A stretch of DNA of 64,000 nt from Streptomyces sp. GSL17-111 (GCF_037911585.1 NZ_JBAJNS010000001.1:3280001-3344000), one strand, 5' to 3'; shown: positions 1 through 9,623, numbered from the stretch's first letter. The notes: a model not told the origin generated them from the sequence alone. Translations and numbers: made by a program.

Positions 1-333
1 GCTTCCGCTTCGTCCCCTTCAGGGGTACAAAGGACTTACGGCCCGCGAGACCAACGGCATCCGAGACGGATCACCGTATGCATCACGGCCCCACGGACCG
101 AGCATGAACACCGGGAACCCACGCGACGCCGACCCGTCGATTACGGGCCTACCGCACCAGGGACGGGCAAAGACTCCGCCCTGAGCGGCTACTCGAGCAC
201 GCACTGGTACCCCGGTGGACATGCCAGCGGCGGCACGGCTCTGCGGAGTGGTGCCGCCGCACATCTGTGTCCGGGCGCGTTCCGTTTCCTCCGCCCGCTT
301 CCTCCACGCCCGCTTACTCCGCCCGGCCGTGCG
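1..333. other. No recognisable gene
   Basis: I see no convincing coding region, RNA gene or repeat in this 333-base stretch at the left edge. The short open frames here lack conserved motifs and clear ribosome-binding sites. It is probably the spacer downstream of the HAD phosphatase gene that is transcribed leftwards. Confidence 0.4.
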
Positions 334-1155
334 TCACCGCGCCCCGAGCCGCGTGCGGCGTCGGCTGGAGTACCAGACCAGCCCGGCCGTCGCCGCCGCA
401 GCGCCCACCGCGGCGGCGGCCAGCAGTGGTGGGGGCGGCATCGAGAGCGCCGGCAGCCGTTGCTTGAGTCGCACCGGACGGGTGAAGGTGAGGACCGGCC
501 AGTCGCGGGCGGCGGCCTCGCGGCGCAGTGCCCGGTCCGGGTTCACCGCGTGCGGGTGGCCGACGGCCTCCAGCATCGGCACGTCGGTTCCGGAGTCGGA
601 GTAGGCGTAGCAGCGCGAGAGGTCGTAGCCCTCCGATGCCGCCAGTGCCGCGAGGGCCTCCGCCTTGGCCGGACCGTAGGCGTAGTACGCGACCTCGCCC
701 GTGTAGCAGCCCTCGTCGACGACCATCCGCGTGGCGATGACGCGGTCGGCCCCCAGCAGGTCACCGATGGGCTCGACGACCTCGGCCCCCGAGGTCGAGA
801 CGATGACGACGTCCCGGCCCGCGAGGTGGTGCTCCTCGATCAGCGAGGCGGCCTCGTCGTAGATGATCGGGTCGATGATGTCGTGCAGGGTTTCGGCGAC
901 GATCTCCTTGACCTGCTCCACGTTCCAGCCGCGGCAGAGGGCGGACAGATACTCCCGCATCCGCTCGATCTGGTCGTGATCGGCCCGGCCGATCGACAAG
1001 ATGAACTGGGAGTACGCGGTGCGCAGGACGGCGCGGCGATTCATCAGGCCACCCCGGTAGAAGGACTTACCGAAGGTAAGCGTGCTGGACTTCGCAATGA
1101 CCGTCTTGTCCAGGTCGAAGAAGGCGGCGGTGCGCGGCGGCGGGGCGTTTTCCAC
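334..1155 (-). CDS. HAD-superfamily IB phosphatase
   Basis: This is a phosphoserine-phosphatase-like HAD hydrolase of about 273 residues. The catalytic loop FFDLDKT lies at residues 12-18, and its first Asp is the nucleophile. The second-motif region VVIVSTSGAE is in the middle, and the acidic motif YAYSDSGTD that binds Mg2+ lies near residue 200. A hydrophobic segment followed by SSRRRTR closes the protein, so it is probably anchored in the membrane at its C-terminus. The frame stays open upstream, but I place the start at the GTG at 1155 because family similarity begins just after it. No strong ribosome-binding site is visible there, so the start is uncertain. The substrate cannot be told from sequence. 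The gene diverges from the ssd/Tad operon. Confidence 0.82.
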   Translation of the reverse strand: MENAPPPRTAAFFDLDKTVIAKSSTLTFGKSFYRGGLMNRRAVLRTAYSQFILSIGRADHDQIERMREYLSALCRGWNVEQVKEIVAETLHDIIDPIIYDEAASLIEEHHLAGRDVVIVSTSGAEVVEPIGDLLGADRVIATRMVVDEGCYTGEVAYYAYGPAKAEALAALAASEGYDLSRCYAYSDSGTDVPMLEAVGHPHAVNPDRALRREAAARDWPVLTFTRPVRLKQRLPALSMPPPPLLAAAAVGAAAATAGLVWYSSRRRTRLGAR

Positions 1156-1265
1156 AAGGAGAGGATAAGGCCCGCCATTCGGCGTAAGCTGTGGCGCGTG
1201 GGTTTGCCTGAGAGGGCTCTCGGGTACACCATGGAAGTCACGGATCGTTCGCGACCGTGCTAACC

Positions 1266-1338
1266 CGGTTCGACTCCTCCCCCCCCCCGAGTCGACCGAG
1301 GAAGACGACCCCCGCTCTCCCCCCCGGCGGGGGTCGTC
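1266..1338. other. Two consecutive hairpins in a divergent promoter region
   Basis: Two inverted repeats follow one another. The first (1266-1298) pairs CGGTTCGACTC with GAGTCGACCG across a C-rich loop. The second (1304-1338) has a perfect 12-bp stem, GACGACCCCCGC with its complement. A short T-run (CTTTTT) follows about 15 bases later. They lie between divergent genes, where an ordinary terminator is not expected. They could be an attenuator in the ssd leader or the end of a small unannotated transcript. Confidence 0.4.
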
Positions 1339-1630
1339 GCATGTCCGGGGGCTTTTTCGCGTGCTGCCACGGGCCTGCCGCGGGTCGGCGTGCCTCCGGC
1401 CGTCACCGGGTCGAGTCGGCCGCCACCCATCAAACACGTAACCGAACGTAATCGTTGATGTGCTCTCCGGATGTCACCGGGACGGGTGGCGAAGTTATTC
1501 ACAACCGTTGAGTTCTCCACAGATTTGGACCAAGATCCCCGGAATTTTCCGAGGTTCTGCACGGTGATTGCGCACGGCCTCCGCGGGTGTTCGCGGATGC
1601 GAGAGTGCGAAGCCGGAAGGAGAAGGCCCG

Positions 1631-2752
1631 ATGGCCGAATCCCGTGTGGAACCGATCCTGATCGTCTCTGAGGACGCACAGCTTCTCGACGACCTGCTGC
1701 GTTTGTGTGCCGCCGCCGGGGCTGAAGCGGAAGTGGCGCACGGTGCACCCGTGAACGAAGAGGCGTGGCGCGCCGCGCCTCTCGTCCTCGTCGGCGACGA
1801 CCGCGCCGAGCGGCTGCGCTCGTCCGGCGGGCGTCCACCGCGCCGCCCGGGCGTCCTGCTCGTCAGCCGCGACCCGAAGGACCGGGGCGTGTGGGAGCGC
1901 GGCGTCGGGGCCGGTGCGGAGCAGGTGGTCTTCCTGCCCGACTCCGAAGCCTGGCTGGCGGGTCGTATCGCCGACGCCACCGAGGGCACGGCCGAGCCGG
2001 CACTCACCCTCGGGGTCGTCGGCGGCCGGGGCGGTGCGGGCGCGTCCACCCTGGCCTGCGCCCTGGCCGTGACGGCCGCCCGAGCCGGCGTCCGCTCCGT
2101 CCTGATCGACGCGGACCCCCTCGGCGGCGGGCTCGACGTGCTGCTCGGCGGGGAGACGGCGGACGGATCACGCTGGCCCGCGTTCAGCCGGTCGCGTGGC
2201 CGGGTAGGCGCCGTCGCGCTGGAGGAGTCCCTTCCGATGCTGCACGGGGTGCGCGTCCTCAGCCAGGGCCGAGGTGACGGCGGCGGCACCGAAACGGGAG
2301 CACCGCTCTCCGACGCCGTACGTTCCGACGCCCTGCGTTCCGTCCTGGCCGCCGCGCGGCGGCGCGGCGGTGTGGTCGTCGTGGATCTTCCGCGGCGGGT
2401 CGACGACACGACCGCGGAGGCGCTCGCCCAACTCGACATGGGGCTGCTCGTCGTCCCCGCCGAACTGCGCGCCGTCGCCGCCTCCGGCCGGGTGGCCGCG
2501 CAGTTCACCACGGCACTGACCGATCTGCGCGCGCTCGTGCTCCGTCCCTCCACCTCGGGGTTGGACGGCTGCGAGGTCGCCCGGCTGCTGCGGCTTCCCC
2601 TGGTCGGCGAGCTGAGCGCCGAGGACGGGCTGCCCCTCGCGGTCGAGCGCGGCGTCCCGCCCGGCGGCACCCCCGGGCCGTTGGCCCGCTTCTGCGTCGC
2701 CTTCTGGGAGCACGCCCTGCCGGCCCGACAGCGGGGGAGCGTGACGGCATGA
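1631..2752 (+). CDS. ssd: Septum-site-determining protein Ssd (CpaE/MinD-like)
   Basis: The protein has 373 residues: a receiver-like N-terminal half of about 115 residues, then a MinD/ParA-like ATPase domain. The P-loop, about residues 129-140, reads GGRGGAGASTLA. It keeps the glycine pattern but has no usual Lys, as is typical of Ssd and some CpaE proteins. LIDADPLGGGLDVLLGG is the following switch region. In tad loci such proteins help place the secretion machine, and in mycobacteria Ssd affects septum formation. I start at the ATG at 1631 because GGAAGGAGAAGG lies just upstream, although the frame is open to 1568. Its stop overlaps the tadA start (ATGA), which shows translational coupling. 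It heads the Tad operon. Confidence 0.85.
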   Translation: MAESRVEPILIVSEDAQLLDDLLRLCAAAGAEAEVAHGAPVNEEAWRAAPLVLVGDDRAERLRSSGGRPPRRPGVLLVSRDPKDRGVWERGVGAGAEQVVFLPDSEAWLAGRIADATEGTAEPALTLGVVGGRGGAGASTLACALAVTAARAGVRSVLIDADPLGGGLDVLLGGETADGSRWPAFSRSRGRVGAVALEESLPMLHGVRVLSQGRGDGGGTETGAPLSDAVRSDALRSVLAAARRRGGVVVVDLPRRVDDTTAEALAQLDMGLLVVPAELRAVAASGRVAAQFTTALTDLRALVLRPSTSGLDGCEVARLLRLPLVGELSAEDGLPLAVERGVPPGGTPGPLARFCVAFWEHALPARQRGSVTA

Positions 2753-3957
2753 CGACGCCCGCCCTGCCGACCACGACGCAGCGGACACGCCCCGACGGCG
2801 CGTCACCCGAGCTCGTCGACGCCGTGCGGACGCGGCTCGCCGCCTCCGGTGCGGAGCCCAGCCCCGCCGCCGTGGCGGCCGCCCTGCGCGCACAGGGGCG
2901 GCTGCTGGGGGACAGCGCCGTTCTCACAGTGGTCACCGCCCTGCGTTCGGAGCTGATCGGCAGCGGCCCGCTCGAACCGCTCCTCGCCGATCCCGCCGTC
3001 ACCGACGTCCTCGTCAACGGGCCCGACACGGTCTGGGTCGACCGGGGGAGCGGTCTGGAGCGCACGACCGTGCGCTTCCCGGACGCCGCCGCCGTCCGCC
3101 GCCTGGCCCAGCGGCTCGCCTCGGCCGCCGGCCGTCGGCTGGACGACGCCCGCCCCTGGGCCGACGCCCGGCTGCCCGACGGGACGAGGCTCCACGCCGT
3201 CCTGCCGCCCGTCGCCGTCGACGCGCCCTGTCTCTCGCTTCGGGTCGTCCGACCACGGGCCTTCGCCCTGAGCGAGCTGGTCACCGCCGGCACGCTGCCG
3301 CCGGGGGGTGACGGGCTGCTGCGCGCGGTGCTGGACGCGCGGCTGTCGTTCCTCGTCTCCGGAGGGACCGGCACGGGCAAGACGACCCTCCTGAGCGCGC
3401 TGCTCGGCCTGGTCGGCCACGGGGAACGCATCGTCCTCGCCGAGGACTCGGCCGAGCTGCGCCCCGACCATCCGCACGTCGTGCGGCTGGAGGCCCGCCC
3501 GGCCAACCAGGAGGGCGCGGGCCGGGTGGACCTGCGGGACCTCGTCCGCCAGGCCCTGCGGATGCGGCCCGATCGCCTGGTCGTCGGCGAGGTCCGGGGC
3601 AGCGAGGTGCTCGATCTCCTCGCCGCCCTGAACACCGGACACGAAGGAGCCGCGTGCACCGTCCACGCCAACGCCGCCGCTGACGTACCCGCCCGCCTGG
3701 AGGCGCTCGGCATGACCGCCGGGCTCGACCGGGCGGCCCTGCACAGTCAGCTGGCGGCGGCGCTCTCCCTGGTGGTGCACCTCGTCAGGGACCGCTCCGG
3801 GCGGCGCCGCGTCGCCGAGATCCACGTCCTCGAACGACGCCCGGACGGGCTGGTCGGCACGGTGCCCGCAGCGCTGTGGGCACCCGCGGGCTTCACCCGG
3901 GCCGTCGGCTGGACCCGGTTGCGCGAGCTGTGTGAGCGCGGCGGAGGCACGCCGTGA
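2749..3957 (+). CDS. tadA: TadA/CpaF-type secretion ATPase
   Basis: This 402-residue PilT/VirB11-type ATPase powers assembly of Tad (Flp) pili at the inner face of the membrane. The N-terminal domain covers about residues 20-190. The Walker A motif SGGTGTGKTT lies near residue 205. The acidic box LAEDSAEL and the His-box region TGHEGAACTVHAN, typical of the family, follow. A Walker B-like RPDRLVVGEVRGSE precedes the His box. The gene overlaps ssd upstream and tadB downstream by four bases each, so the operon is tightly coupled. Mycobacteria carry the same ssd-tadA order. Confidence 0.93.
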   Translation: MTTPALPTTTQRTRPDGASPELVDAVRTRLAASGAEPSPAAVAAALRAQGRLLGDSAVLTVVTALRSELIGSGPLEPLLADPAVTDVLVNGPDTVWVDRGSGLERTTVRFPDAAAVRRLAQRLASAAGRRLDDARPWADARLPDGTRLHAVLPPVAVDAPCLSLRVVRPRAFALSELVTAGTLPPGGDGLLRAVLDARLSFLVSGGTGTGKTTLLSALLGLVGHGERIVLAEDSAELRPDHPHVVRLEARPANQEGAGRVDLRDLVRQALRMRPDRLVVGEVRGSEVLDLLAALNTGHEGAACTVHANAAADVPARLEALGMTAGLDRAALHSQLAAALSLVVHLVRDRSGRRRVAEIHVLERRPDGLVGTVPAALWAPAGFTRAVGWTRLRELCERGGGTP

Positions 3958-4898
3958 CGGGGTCGGGCCGTCCGGAGGCCGCCTACGCGGCGCTGCTGTG
4001 CGTCGGTGCCGCTGTCTGGATGGTCGGCGGACCGGATCCGTCGGTCCGCCGCGCCCGGCTGCTGTTCGCCGGAGGTGGTCCGGAGGGAGCGGCGGGCCTG
4101 CTGCGCCGTGCGCTCCCGTCCTCCCTCCGGGCCTCGGAGACGGCGGCCCGGCTGCGAGCACGGGCCGGCCCGCACTGGCTCTGCCCGCTGGCGGGGGCGG
4201 GCCTGGGGCTCCTGGGCGAATCCGCCCTGCCGGTGCTGGCCGGGGCCGTGGCCACGCCCCTCGTCGGCCGCTGGAGGCGCGCCGGGGAGCGGCGCCGGGT
4301 GGCGGAGCGGCGGGAGGCCGCCGTGATCGAGCTGTGCGCCGCGCTGGCCGCCGAGGTGCGGGCCGGTCGCCAGCCCGAGCAGGCGCTGCCGGCCGTCATC
4401 GAGATCGGCGGTGCCGCGCTCGGCGGGCCGGGGGCCGACGTCCTCGCGGCGGTCCGGTTCGGCGGCGACGTCCCGGCCGCCCTGCGCCGAGCGGCCGAGC
4501 TGCCCGGCGCCGGGGGGCTGGCCGGTGTCGCGGCGTGCTGGCGGGTGGCCGTCGACGGCGGCGCGGGCCTGGCCGACGGGCTGGACCGCGTGGCCGGGGC
4601 CCTGCGCGCGGAACGGGACCAGCGGGAGGAGCTGCGGGCCCAGCTCGCCGGGCCACGTGCCACCGCGGTGACCCTGGCCCTGCTCCCGGTCTTCGGGGTG
4701 CTGCTGGGGACGGCCATGGGGGCGGAGCCCCTGCGCTTCCTGCTGCACTCCCCGGCCGGGTGGGTCCTGCTCGCGGGCGCCGTCCTTCTGGAGTGCGCGG
4801 GCCTCGCCTGGACACGGCGGATCGTTCAGGTCGCCGAAGGTGCCCGGTCGGCGCGCTCCGCCCGGTCGGTGGCAGGAAGGCGCGCTCATGAACGGTGA
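3954..4898 (+). CDS. tadB: TadB-type pilus assembly membrane protein
   Basis: This 314-residue membrane protein belongs to the type II secretion system F (GspF/TadB) family, the inner-membrane platform for pilus assembly. Hydrophobic segments lie near the N-terminus, around residues 75-100, and twice in the last 90 residues. Between them is the cytoplasmic helical domain with the family pattern ELCAALAAEVRAGRQPEQAL. It starts with GTG inside the end of tadA. Its last codons overlap tadC by 11 bases. TadB is expected to pair with TadC and sit over the TadA ATPase. Confidence 0.85.
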   Translation: MTGSGRPEAAYAALLCVGAAVWMVGGPDPSVRRARLLFAGGGPEGAAGLLRRALPSSLRASETAARLRARAGPHWLCPLAGAGLGLLGESALPVLAGAVATPLVGRWRRAGERRRVAERREAAVIELCAALAAEVRAGRQPEQALPAVIEIGGAALGGPGADVLAAVRFGGDVPAALRRAAELPGAGGLAGVAACWRVAVDGGAGLADGLDRVAGALRAERDQREELRAQLAGPRATAVTLALLPVFGVLLGTAMGAEPLRFLLHSPAGWVLLAGAVLLECAGLAWTRRIVQVAEGARSARSARSVAGRRAHER

Positions 4899-5706
4899 CG
4901 CCGCGCACAGCCTGTGGACGGTCGCGCTGCCGGTCGCGGTCGCCGCCCTCACCCTCGCGCCCCCGGCCGCCTCGGCGGTCTCGGCGCGCCGCCGTGCCAG
5001 GGGCGTCCGCCGTCGGCTGGCCGCGTCGCTCGGCACCGGCGGAGCACCGGTGCGGTCGCGGAGGCGTCGCCCCCGGGCGGGGCCCTGGGACCGGATGCGC
5101 CGACCCGCACGGTACACCGCGCTGGCTGCCGGGAGCGGAGCGCTCGTCCTCCTGGCCGTCGGCGGTGTCGGTGGAGCGCTGGCGGCGGCGTGCGTCGCCT
5201 TCGGCACCGGGCGCTGGCTGCGGACGCGCACCACCCGGGCCGAGCAGGCGGCGCACCGGGCGCGGGAACACGAGGTGGCCGAGCAGCTCCCTCTCACCGC
5301 CGAGTTGCTGGCGGCCTGCCTGGCTGCGGGATCCGCGCCGACGGCGGCGGCACGAGCGGTCGGCGAGTGCGTGGGAGGCCCCCTGGGCCAACAGCTGAGC
5401 CGGACCTGCGCCGAGCTGCGGCTCGGCGCCGACCCACCGACCGCCTGGGCCGGTGTGGCGCGGCTGCCGGGAGCCGCGTCGCTGGCCCGCTGCCTGGAGC
5501 GGGCCCACCGCTCCGGTGCCCCCGCCGTCGCGCACGTCGGCCGACTGGCCGAGGAGTGCCGGGCGAGCCGGGCCCGGACGGCTCAGGCCCGGGCCCGGCG
5601 TGCCGGTGTCCTCGTCACCGGACCCCTGGCGCTGTGTTTCCTCCCCGCCTTCCTCCTGGCGGGCGTCGCACCCGTCGTCGTCGGGCTCGGCCGGGCCCTC
5701 CTGTGA
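4888..5706 (+). CDS. tadC: TadC-type pilus assembly membrane protein
   Basis: This is the second GspF-like platform protein of the operon, 272 residues. Hydrophobic segments sit near the N-terminus, around residues 70-100 and at the extreme C-terminus (GPLALCFLPAFLLAGVAPVV). The family helix motif VAEQLPLTAELLAACLAAGS is in the centre. I use the ATG at 4888, which overlaps the tadB end and follows GGAAGG, not the upstream in-frame GTG. TadB and TadC probably form a heteromer. The spacer after the gene carries a short tandem repeat. Confidence 0.83.
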   Translation: MNGDAAHSLWTVALPVAVAALTLAPPAASAVSARRRARGVRRRLAASLGTGGAPVRSRRRRPRAGPWDRMRRPARYTALAAGSGALVLLAVGGVGGALAAACVAFGTGRWLRTRTTRAEQAAHRAREHEVAEQLPLTAELLAACLAAGSAPTAAARAVGECVGGPLGQQLSRTCAELRLGADPPTAWAGVARLPGAASLARCLERAHRSGAPAVAHVGRLAEECRASRARTAQARARRAGVLVTGPLALCFLPAFLLAGVAPVVVGLGRALL

Positions 5707-5721
5707 CCCGCCCCCGCGCCC

Positions 5722-5759
5722 CGAACCCACCCCGACCACCCGAACCCACCCCGACCACC
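5722..5759. repeat. Two perfect copies of a 19-bp tandem repeat
   Basis: CGAACCCACCCCGACCACC occurs twice head to tail in the 93-base gap between tadC and the pilin gene. A degenerate third copy follows. It lies upstream of the pilin ribosome-binding site, where copy-number changes might affect the leader. Confidence 0.8.
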
Positions 5760-5799
5760 CGGACCGATCCCCACACGACCCACGAGAAGGACGAGACCC

Positions 5800-6000
5800 A
5801 TGCGCGACACGAAACTCCGCGCCGCCTGGCGCGCCCTGCGCGGCCGGAACCGCGACAGCGGCATGAGCACCGCCGAGTACGCCGTCGGGACGATCGCCGC
5901 CTGCGGCTTCGCGGCGGTCCTCTACACGGTGGTGACCAGCGAGCCGGTCAGCTCGGCGATGCAGCAACTGGTCGAGAGAGCCCTCGATGCGAGCTTCTGA
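5800..6000 (+). CDS. DUF4244 Flp-pilin-like small protein
   Basis: This 66-residue protein belongs to the actinobacterial DUF4244 family and is the likely major pilin of the Tad-like system. A basic N-terminus is followed by GMSTAEYAVGTIAACGFAAV. This resembles the Flp pilin processing site: Gly before the mature Met, Glu at mature +5 and a hydrophobic helix. A prepilin peptidase would cut between Gly and Met. GAGAAGGACGAG lies upstream of the ATG. The stop overlaps the TadE gene, so pilin and minor pilin are made together. Confidence 0.82.
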   Translation: MRDTKLRAAWRALRGRNRDSGMSTAEYAVGTIAACGFAAVLYTVVTSEPVSSAMQQLVERALDASF

Positions 6001-6328
6001 CGACCGTGGGCAGGCCACGGCTGAGACGGCCGCCGTGGTCCCGTGCCTCGCCCTGCTCCTCACGATGATGATGTGGGGCCTGCTCGTGGCCGCCGCCCAG
6101 ATCCAGTGCGTGGACGCCGCCCGGGCCGGTGCCCGGGCGGCCGCCCGGGGAGAAGCCCGGGCGACGGCACTCGCCGCCGCCCGTGCCGTGGCGCCGGAGG
6201 GCGCACGGGTGAGCCTTTCCCGGCGCGGGGAGGAGCTGCGGGTCCGCGTCACCGCCCGGCCGCCCGGCCCCGGGCCCCTGACCGTCGGTGTCCAGGCGGA
6301 GGCGGTGGCCCATGTCGAGGGTGGCTGA
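5987..6328 (+). CDS. TadE-family minor pilin
   Basis: This 113-residue TadE-like protein has the N-terminal pattern RGQATAETAAVVPCLALLL, in which the Glu follows a short polar stretch and leads into one transmembrane helix. An Ala- and Arg-rich extracellular part follows. TadE proteins are pseudopilins that join the Flp pilus. It overlaps the pilin gene by 14 bases and the next gene by 17, continuing the coupled operon. Confidence 0.82.
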   Translation: MRASDDRGQATAETAAVVPCLALLLTMMMWGLLVAAAQIQCVDAARAGARAAARGEARATALAAARAVAPEGARVSLSRRGEELRVRVTARPPGPGPLTVGVQAEAVAHVEGG

Positions 6329-6716
6329 CCGGAGCCCGGACCGCACGCGCGGGGCGGACCGGGGCGCTGCCACGGTGTGGGCCGTCACCTGCACGGCCCT
6401 GCTGTGCACCCTGTTCACCGGGCTGCTCGGCATGGGGCAGGCCGTCTCCGTCCGGCACCGCGCCGCGGCGGCGGCCGACCTCGCGGCCCTCGCCGCCGCC
6501 GAGCACGCGCTGCTCGGGGAGGACCGGGCGTGCGCCATGGCCCGGCGGGTCGCCTCGGCGCAGGGCGCCCGCGTGGTGCGGTGTGCGGTGCGGGGCCTGG
6601 TCGCCGACCTCACGGCCGAGGTCCGCTGGGGTCCGTACGCGCCACGGATCCGCGCCCGGGCCGGTCCCGGCCGAGCGGCCCCGGACGCCGGGGCGTACGC
6701 GTCCACCCCGGCCGGG
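6312..6716 (+). CDS. TadG-like (Rv3654c-type) secreted protein, no stop codon before the next gene
   Basis: The start ATG at 6312 follows GGAGGCGG. The first 110 residues are a typical Rv3654c/TadG-like protein: RGAATVWAVTCTALLCTLF gives one membrane helix, then AAAAADLAALAAAEHALLG, the conserved Ala-rich stretch of the family. The usual family length is about 110-140 residues. Here the frame has no stop at the expected place. It stays open through the convergent helicase gene to 9038, giving a 908-codon frame. The end I give (6716) is where the helicase gene begins, not a stop codon. Either the stop was lost or the sequence has an error near 6.7 kb. Confidence 0.6.
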
Positions 6717-9200
6717 TCAGCCGGCTTCCCGCAGCAGCTCCGTCAGCAACCGCAGAGCACCCCGCTTGTCCAGCGGATCGTTCCCGTTGCCGCACTTCGG
6801 CGACTGGATACAGGAGGGGCAACCGCTGGCGCACTCGCAGGACGCGATGGCTTCGCGGGTGGCCGTCAGCCATGCGCGCGCCGTGTGGAAGGCCCGCTCC
6901 GCGAACCCCGCGCCGCCGGGGTGCCCGTCGTAGACGAAGACGGTGGGCAGCAGCGTGTCCGGATGCAGGGGCACCGAGACGCCGCCGATGTCCCAGCGGT
7001 CGCACGTGGCGAACAGCGGCAACATGCCGATCGAGGCGTGCTCGGCGGCGTGGAGCGCGCCGCCGAGGATCTCCGGCGCGATGCCCGCCGCCTCCAACTG
7101 GTCCTCGGTGACGGTCCACCACACCGCGCGGGTGCGCAGCGTGCGCGGGGGCAGGTCCAGCCGGGTCTCGCCCAGCACCTCGCCGGTGATCAGCTTGCGC
7201 CGCAGATAGGAGACGACCTGGTTGGTGACCTCCACCGACCCGAAGCACAGGCGCGCCCCGCCCCACGGCACCTCGGTGTCCGTCTCCAGCACGGTGATCG
7301 CCGTGGTGTCCCGGGCCATGGTCGTCCACGGAGGGCTGGCCTCCTCCACGAGGGCCACCGAGCCGTCGGGCTCCTCCAGGTCCAGCTCCCGCACCACGTA
7401 GCTGCGCCCCTGGTGGAGATGGACGGCGCCCTCGTGCACGGTCGTGTGCGCGGCGGCGGCGTCGACGGTGCCCAGCAGCCGCCCGGTGCCGCTCTCGACC
7501 ACCTGGACGGGACGCCCGCCCTGCCCCCGGATGTCGGCCAGGTCGGCGGCGCGTCCTCGGCTCGTCCAGTACCAGGCGGCGCCCCGCCGGCGCAGCAGCC
7601 GACGCCGTTCGAGCTGCGGCATCAGCGCGGCGGCGCCCGGGGAGAAGAGGGCGAGGTCGGTGTCGGTGAGCGGCAGCTCGGCGGCGGCGGCGCACAGGTG
7701 CGGGGCGAGGACGTACGGGTTGTCCGGGTCGAGGACGGTGGTCTCGACGGGCTGGGCGAAGATCGCCTCCGGGTGGTGCACGAGGTACGTGTCCAGCGGG
7801 TCGTCGCGGGCGACCAGGACGGCGAGTGCGCCCTGCCCGCGACGCCCGGCGCGGCCGGCCTGCTGCCACAGGGAGGCCCGGGTGCCGGGGTAGCCGGCGA
7901 GCAGGACGGCGTCCAGGCCCGAGACGTCCATGCCGAGTTCCAGGGCCGTCGTGGCGGCGAGTCCCAGGAGGTCTCCGCTGTGCAGCGCCCGTTCGAGCGA
8001 GCGTCGCTCCTCGGGGAGGTAGCCGCCCCGGTAGGCGGCGACACGCCCGGGCAGCGCGCGGTCCACGTCGGCCAGCCGCTCCTTGGCCAGGACCGAGATG
8101 AGCTCGGCGCCGCGCCGGGAACGGACGAAGGCGACGGTGCGGACGCCGCCGACGGTGAGGTCGGTCAGCAGCTCGGCCGTCTCGGCCGTGGCCGTGCGTC
8201 GCACCGGTGCCCCCCGCTCGCCGCGCAGGTCGGTCAGGGGCGGCTCCCACAGGGCGAAGACCAGCTCGCCCCGGGGCGAGGCGTCCTCGGTGATCTCGGT
8301 GACGGGGAGGCCGGTCAGTCGGGACGCGGCCCGCCCGGGCTCGGCGGCGGTGGCGGAGGCCAGCAGGAAGGCCGGCTCGGCGCCGTAGCGCGCGGCCACC
8401 CGCCGCAGCCGCCGGAGGACATGGGCCACGTGGGAGCCGAAGACACCCCGGTAGGTGTGGCACTCGTCCACGACGACGTAGCGCAGCGCGCGCAGGAAGG
8501 AGGACCAGCGGGCGTGCCCGGGCAGGATGCCCCGGTGGAGCATGTCCGGATTGGTGAGCACGTAGTTCGCGTACTGCCGGACCCACTCCCGCTCCTCGGG
8601 CGGCGTGTCACCGTCGTAGACGGCCGGCCGGACCGCATCGCCCAGCGGGGCGGCCAGCTCGGCCAGTGCCCGGCGCTGGTCCGCCGCGAGCGCCTTGGTC
8701 GGCGCGAGGTACAGGGCGGTGGCGCCGCGACCGCCCGGTCGCTTCGCGCCGTCCACGAGCGCGCTGAGCGCCGGGACGGTGTAGGCGAGGGACTTGCCGG
8801 ACGCCGTCCCGGTGGCGACGACGACGGACTCGCCGAGCAGGGCCCGCTCGACGGTACGTGCCTGGTGCTCCCATGGCCGGTCGATCCCGGCGGCCCGCAC
8901 GGCGGCGATCACTTCCGGCCGAATCGGAGCAGGCCAGTCCGCATGACGACCCGCTCGTGCGGGCAGGTGCTCCGTATGGGTGATGCGTGCGGAGCGCGTG
9001 CCCCCGGCGGTGAGTTGTGCGAGCACCGACCGGGGTGACGCGGCGTCGGTGCGGGCGCCCGCGACGCGCGGGTGCCGGGCGCCGAGTTCGTCGAACCCGT
9101 CGGGGCTCTCGGGGTCGTCTGGGGTACCTGGGTTCCGGGCCATCGGCACCGAGTGTGTCACCGGCGCGGCCGACAATGGCGGCAAGGCGTCGTGCACCAT
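6717..9200 (-). CDS. DEAD/DEAH-box helicase with C-terminal DUF1998 region (Lhr/YprA type)
   Basis: This superfamily 2 helicase has about 827 residues. [17 protein letters not shown] is the Walker A region, [20 protein letters not shown] carries the DExH box, and [11 protein letters not shown] is motif [23 protein letters not shown] and [19 protein letters not shown] are motifs V and VI. The C-terminus has a four-Cys cluster, [10 protein letters not shown]...CGNGN, typical of DUF1998-bearing helicases. It probably remodels DNA during repair, but its exact role is unknown. I start at the ATG at 9200 because Streptomyces homologues, as I recall them, begin near this HDAL...THSVPMA region. An internal ATG at 9143 is the alternative. 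The gene converges on the Tad operon and diverges from bldG. Confidence 0.87.
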   Translation of the reverse strand: MVHDALPPLSAAPVTHSVPMARNPGTPDDPESPDGFDELGARHPRVAGARTDAASPRSVLAQLTAGGTRSARITHTEHLPARAGRHADWPAPIRPEVIAAVRAAGIDRPWEHQARTVERALLGESVVVATGTASGKSLAYTVPALSALVDGAKRPGGRGATALYLAPTKALAADQRRALAELAAPLGDAVRPAVYDGDTPPEEREWVRQYANYVLTNPDMLHRGILPGHARWSSFLRALRYVVVDECHTYRGVFGSHVAHVLRRLRRVAARYGAEPAFLLASATAAEPGRAASRLTGLPVTEITEDASPRGELVFALWEPPLTDLRGERGAPVRRTATAETAELLTDLTVGGVRTVAFVRSRRGAELISVLAKERLADVDRALPGRVAAYRGGYLPEERRSLERALHSGDLLGLAATTALELGMDVSGLDAVLLAGYPGTRASLWQQAGRAGRRGQGALAVLVARDDPLDTYLVHHPEAIFAQPVETTVLDPDNPYVLAPHLCAAAAELPLTDTDLALFSPGAAALMPQLERRRLLRRRGAAWYWTSRGRAADLADIRGQGGRPVQVVESGTGRLLGTVDAAAAHTTVHEGAVHLHQGRSYVVRELDLEEPDGSVALVEEASPPWTTMARDTTAITVLETDTEVPWGGARLCFGSVEVTNQVVSYLRRKLITGEVLGETRLDLPPRTLRTRAVWWTVTEDQLEAAGIAPEILGGALHAAEHASIGMLPLFATCDRWDIGGVSVPLHPDTLLPTVFVYDGHPGGAGFAERAFHTARAWLTATREAIASCECASGCPSCIQSPKCGNGNDPLDKRGALRLLTELLREAG

Positions 9201-9281
9201 CGCACTGAAGTGATTGAATGCCCCTGCGGCTGCCGATCCATGGGGGGCGACCGCTCGCTTGCAAGGTGCTGGAGGAGATCC

Positions 9282-9623
9282 GTGGACCTGTCCTTGTCGA
9301 CCCGGACCGTCGGTGATCGCACGATCGTCGACGTTGGCGGCGAGATCGATGTGTACACCGCGCCAAAGCTGCGCGAGCAGCTCGTGGAACTGGTGAACGA
9401 TGGAAACTTCCACCTCGTGGTGGACATGGAGCGTGTCGAGTTCCTCGACTCCACCGGCCTCGGTGTGCTGGTGGGCGGGCTCAAGCGGGTCCGTGCCCAC
9501 GAGGGGTCGCTGCGTCTGGTGTGCAACCAGGAGCGCATCCTGAAGATTTTCCGGATCACCGGGCTCACGAAGGTGTTCCCGATCCACAACTCAGTCGACG
9601 AGGCCGTCGCGGCCACCGACTGA
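9282..9623 (+). CDS. bldG: Anti-sigma factor antagonist BldG
   Basis: This is a 113-residue STAS-domain protein that I recognise as BldG of Streptomyces, needed for aerial growth and antibiotic production. The phosphorylation site is in [11 protein letters not shown], and the Ser is residue 57, which matches the known site. It starts with GTG, with GGAGGAG upstream at the correct distance. A co-transcribed anti-sigma kinase gene follows at 9742, as in S. coelicolor. The region between it and the divergent helicase is only about 80 bases, so the two promoters overlap or sit close together. Confidence 0.96.
   Translation: MDLSLSTRTVGDRTIVDVGGEIDVYTAPKLREQLVELVNDGNFHLVVDMERVEFLDSTGLGVLVGGLKRVRAHEGSLRLVCNQERILKIFRITGLTKVFPIHNSVDEAVAATD

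Noticed and set aside
1190..1290. tRNA-like segment with GGTTCGACTCC, reminiscent of a tRNA-Sec T-arm
   Set aside because: Only two of five T-stem pairs form, no acceptor or anticodon arm can be built, and the motif is explained by a hairpin with GAGTCGACC.
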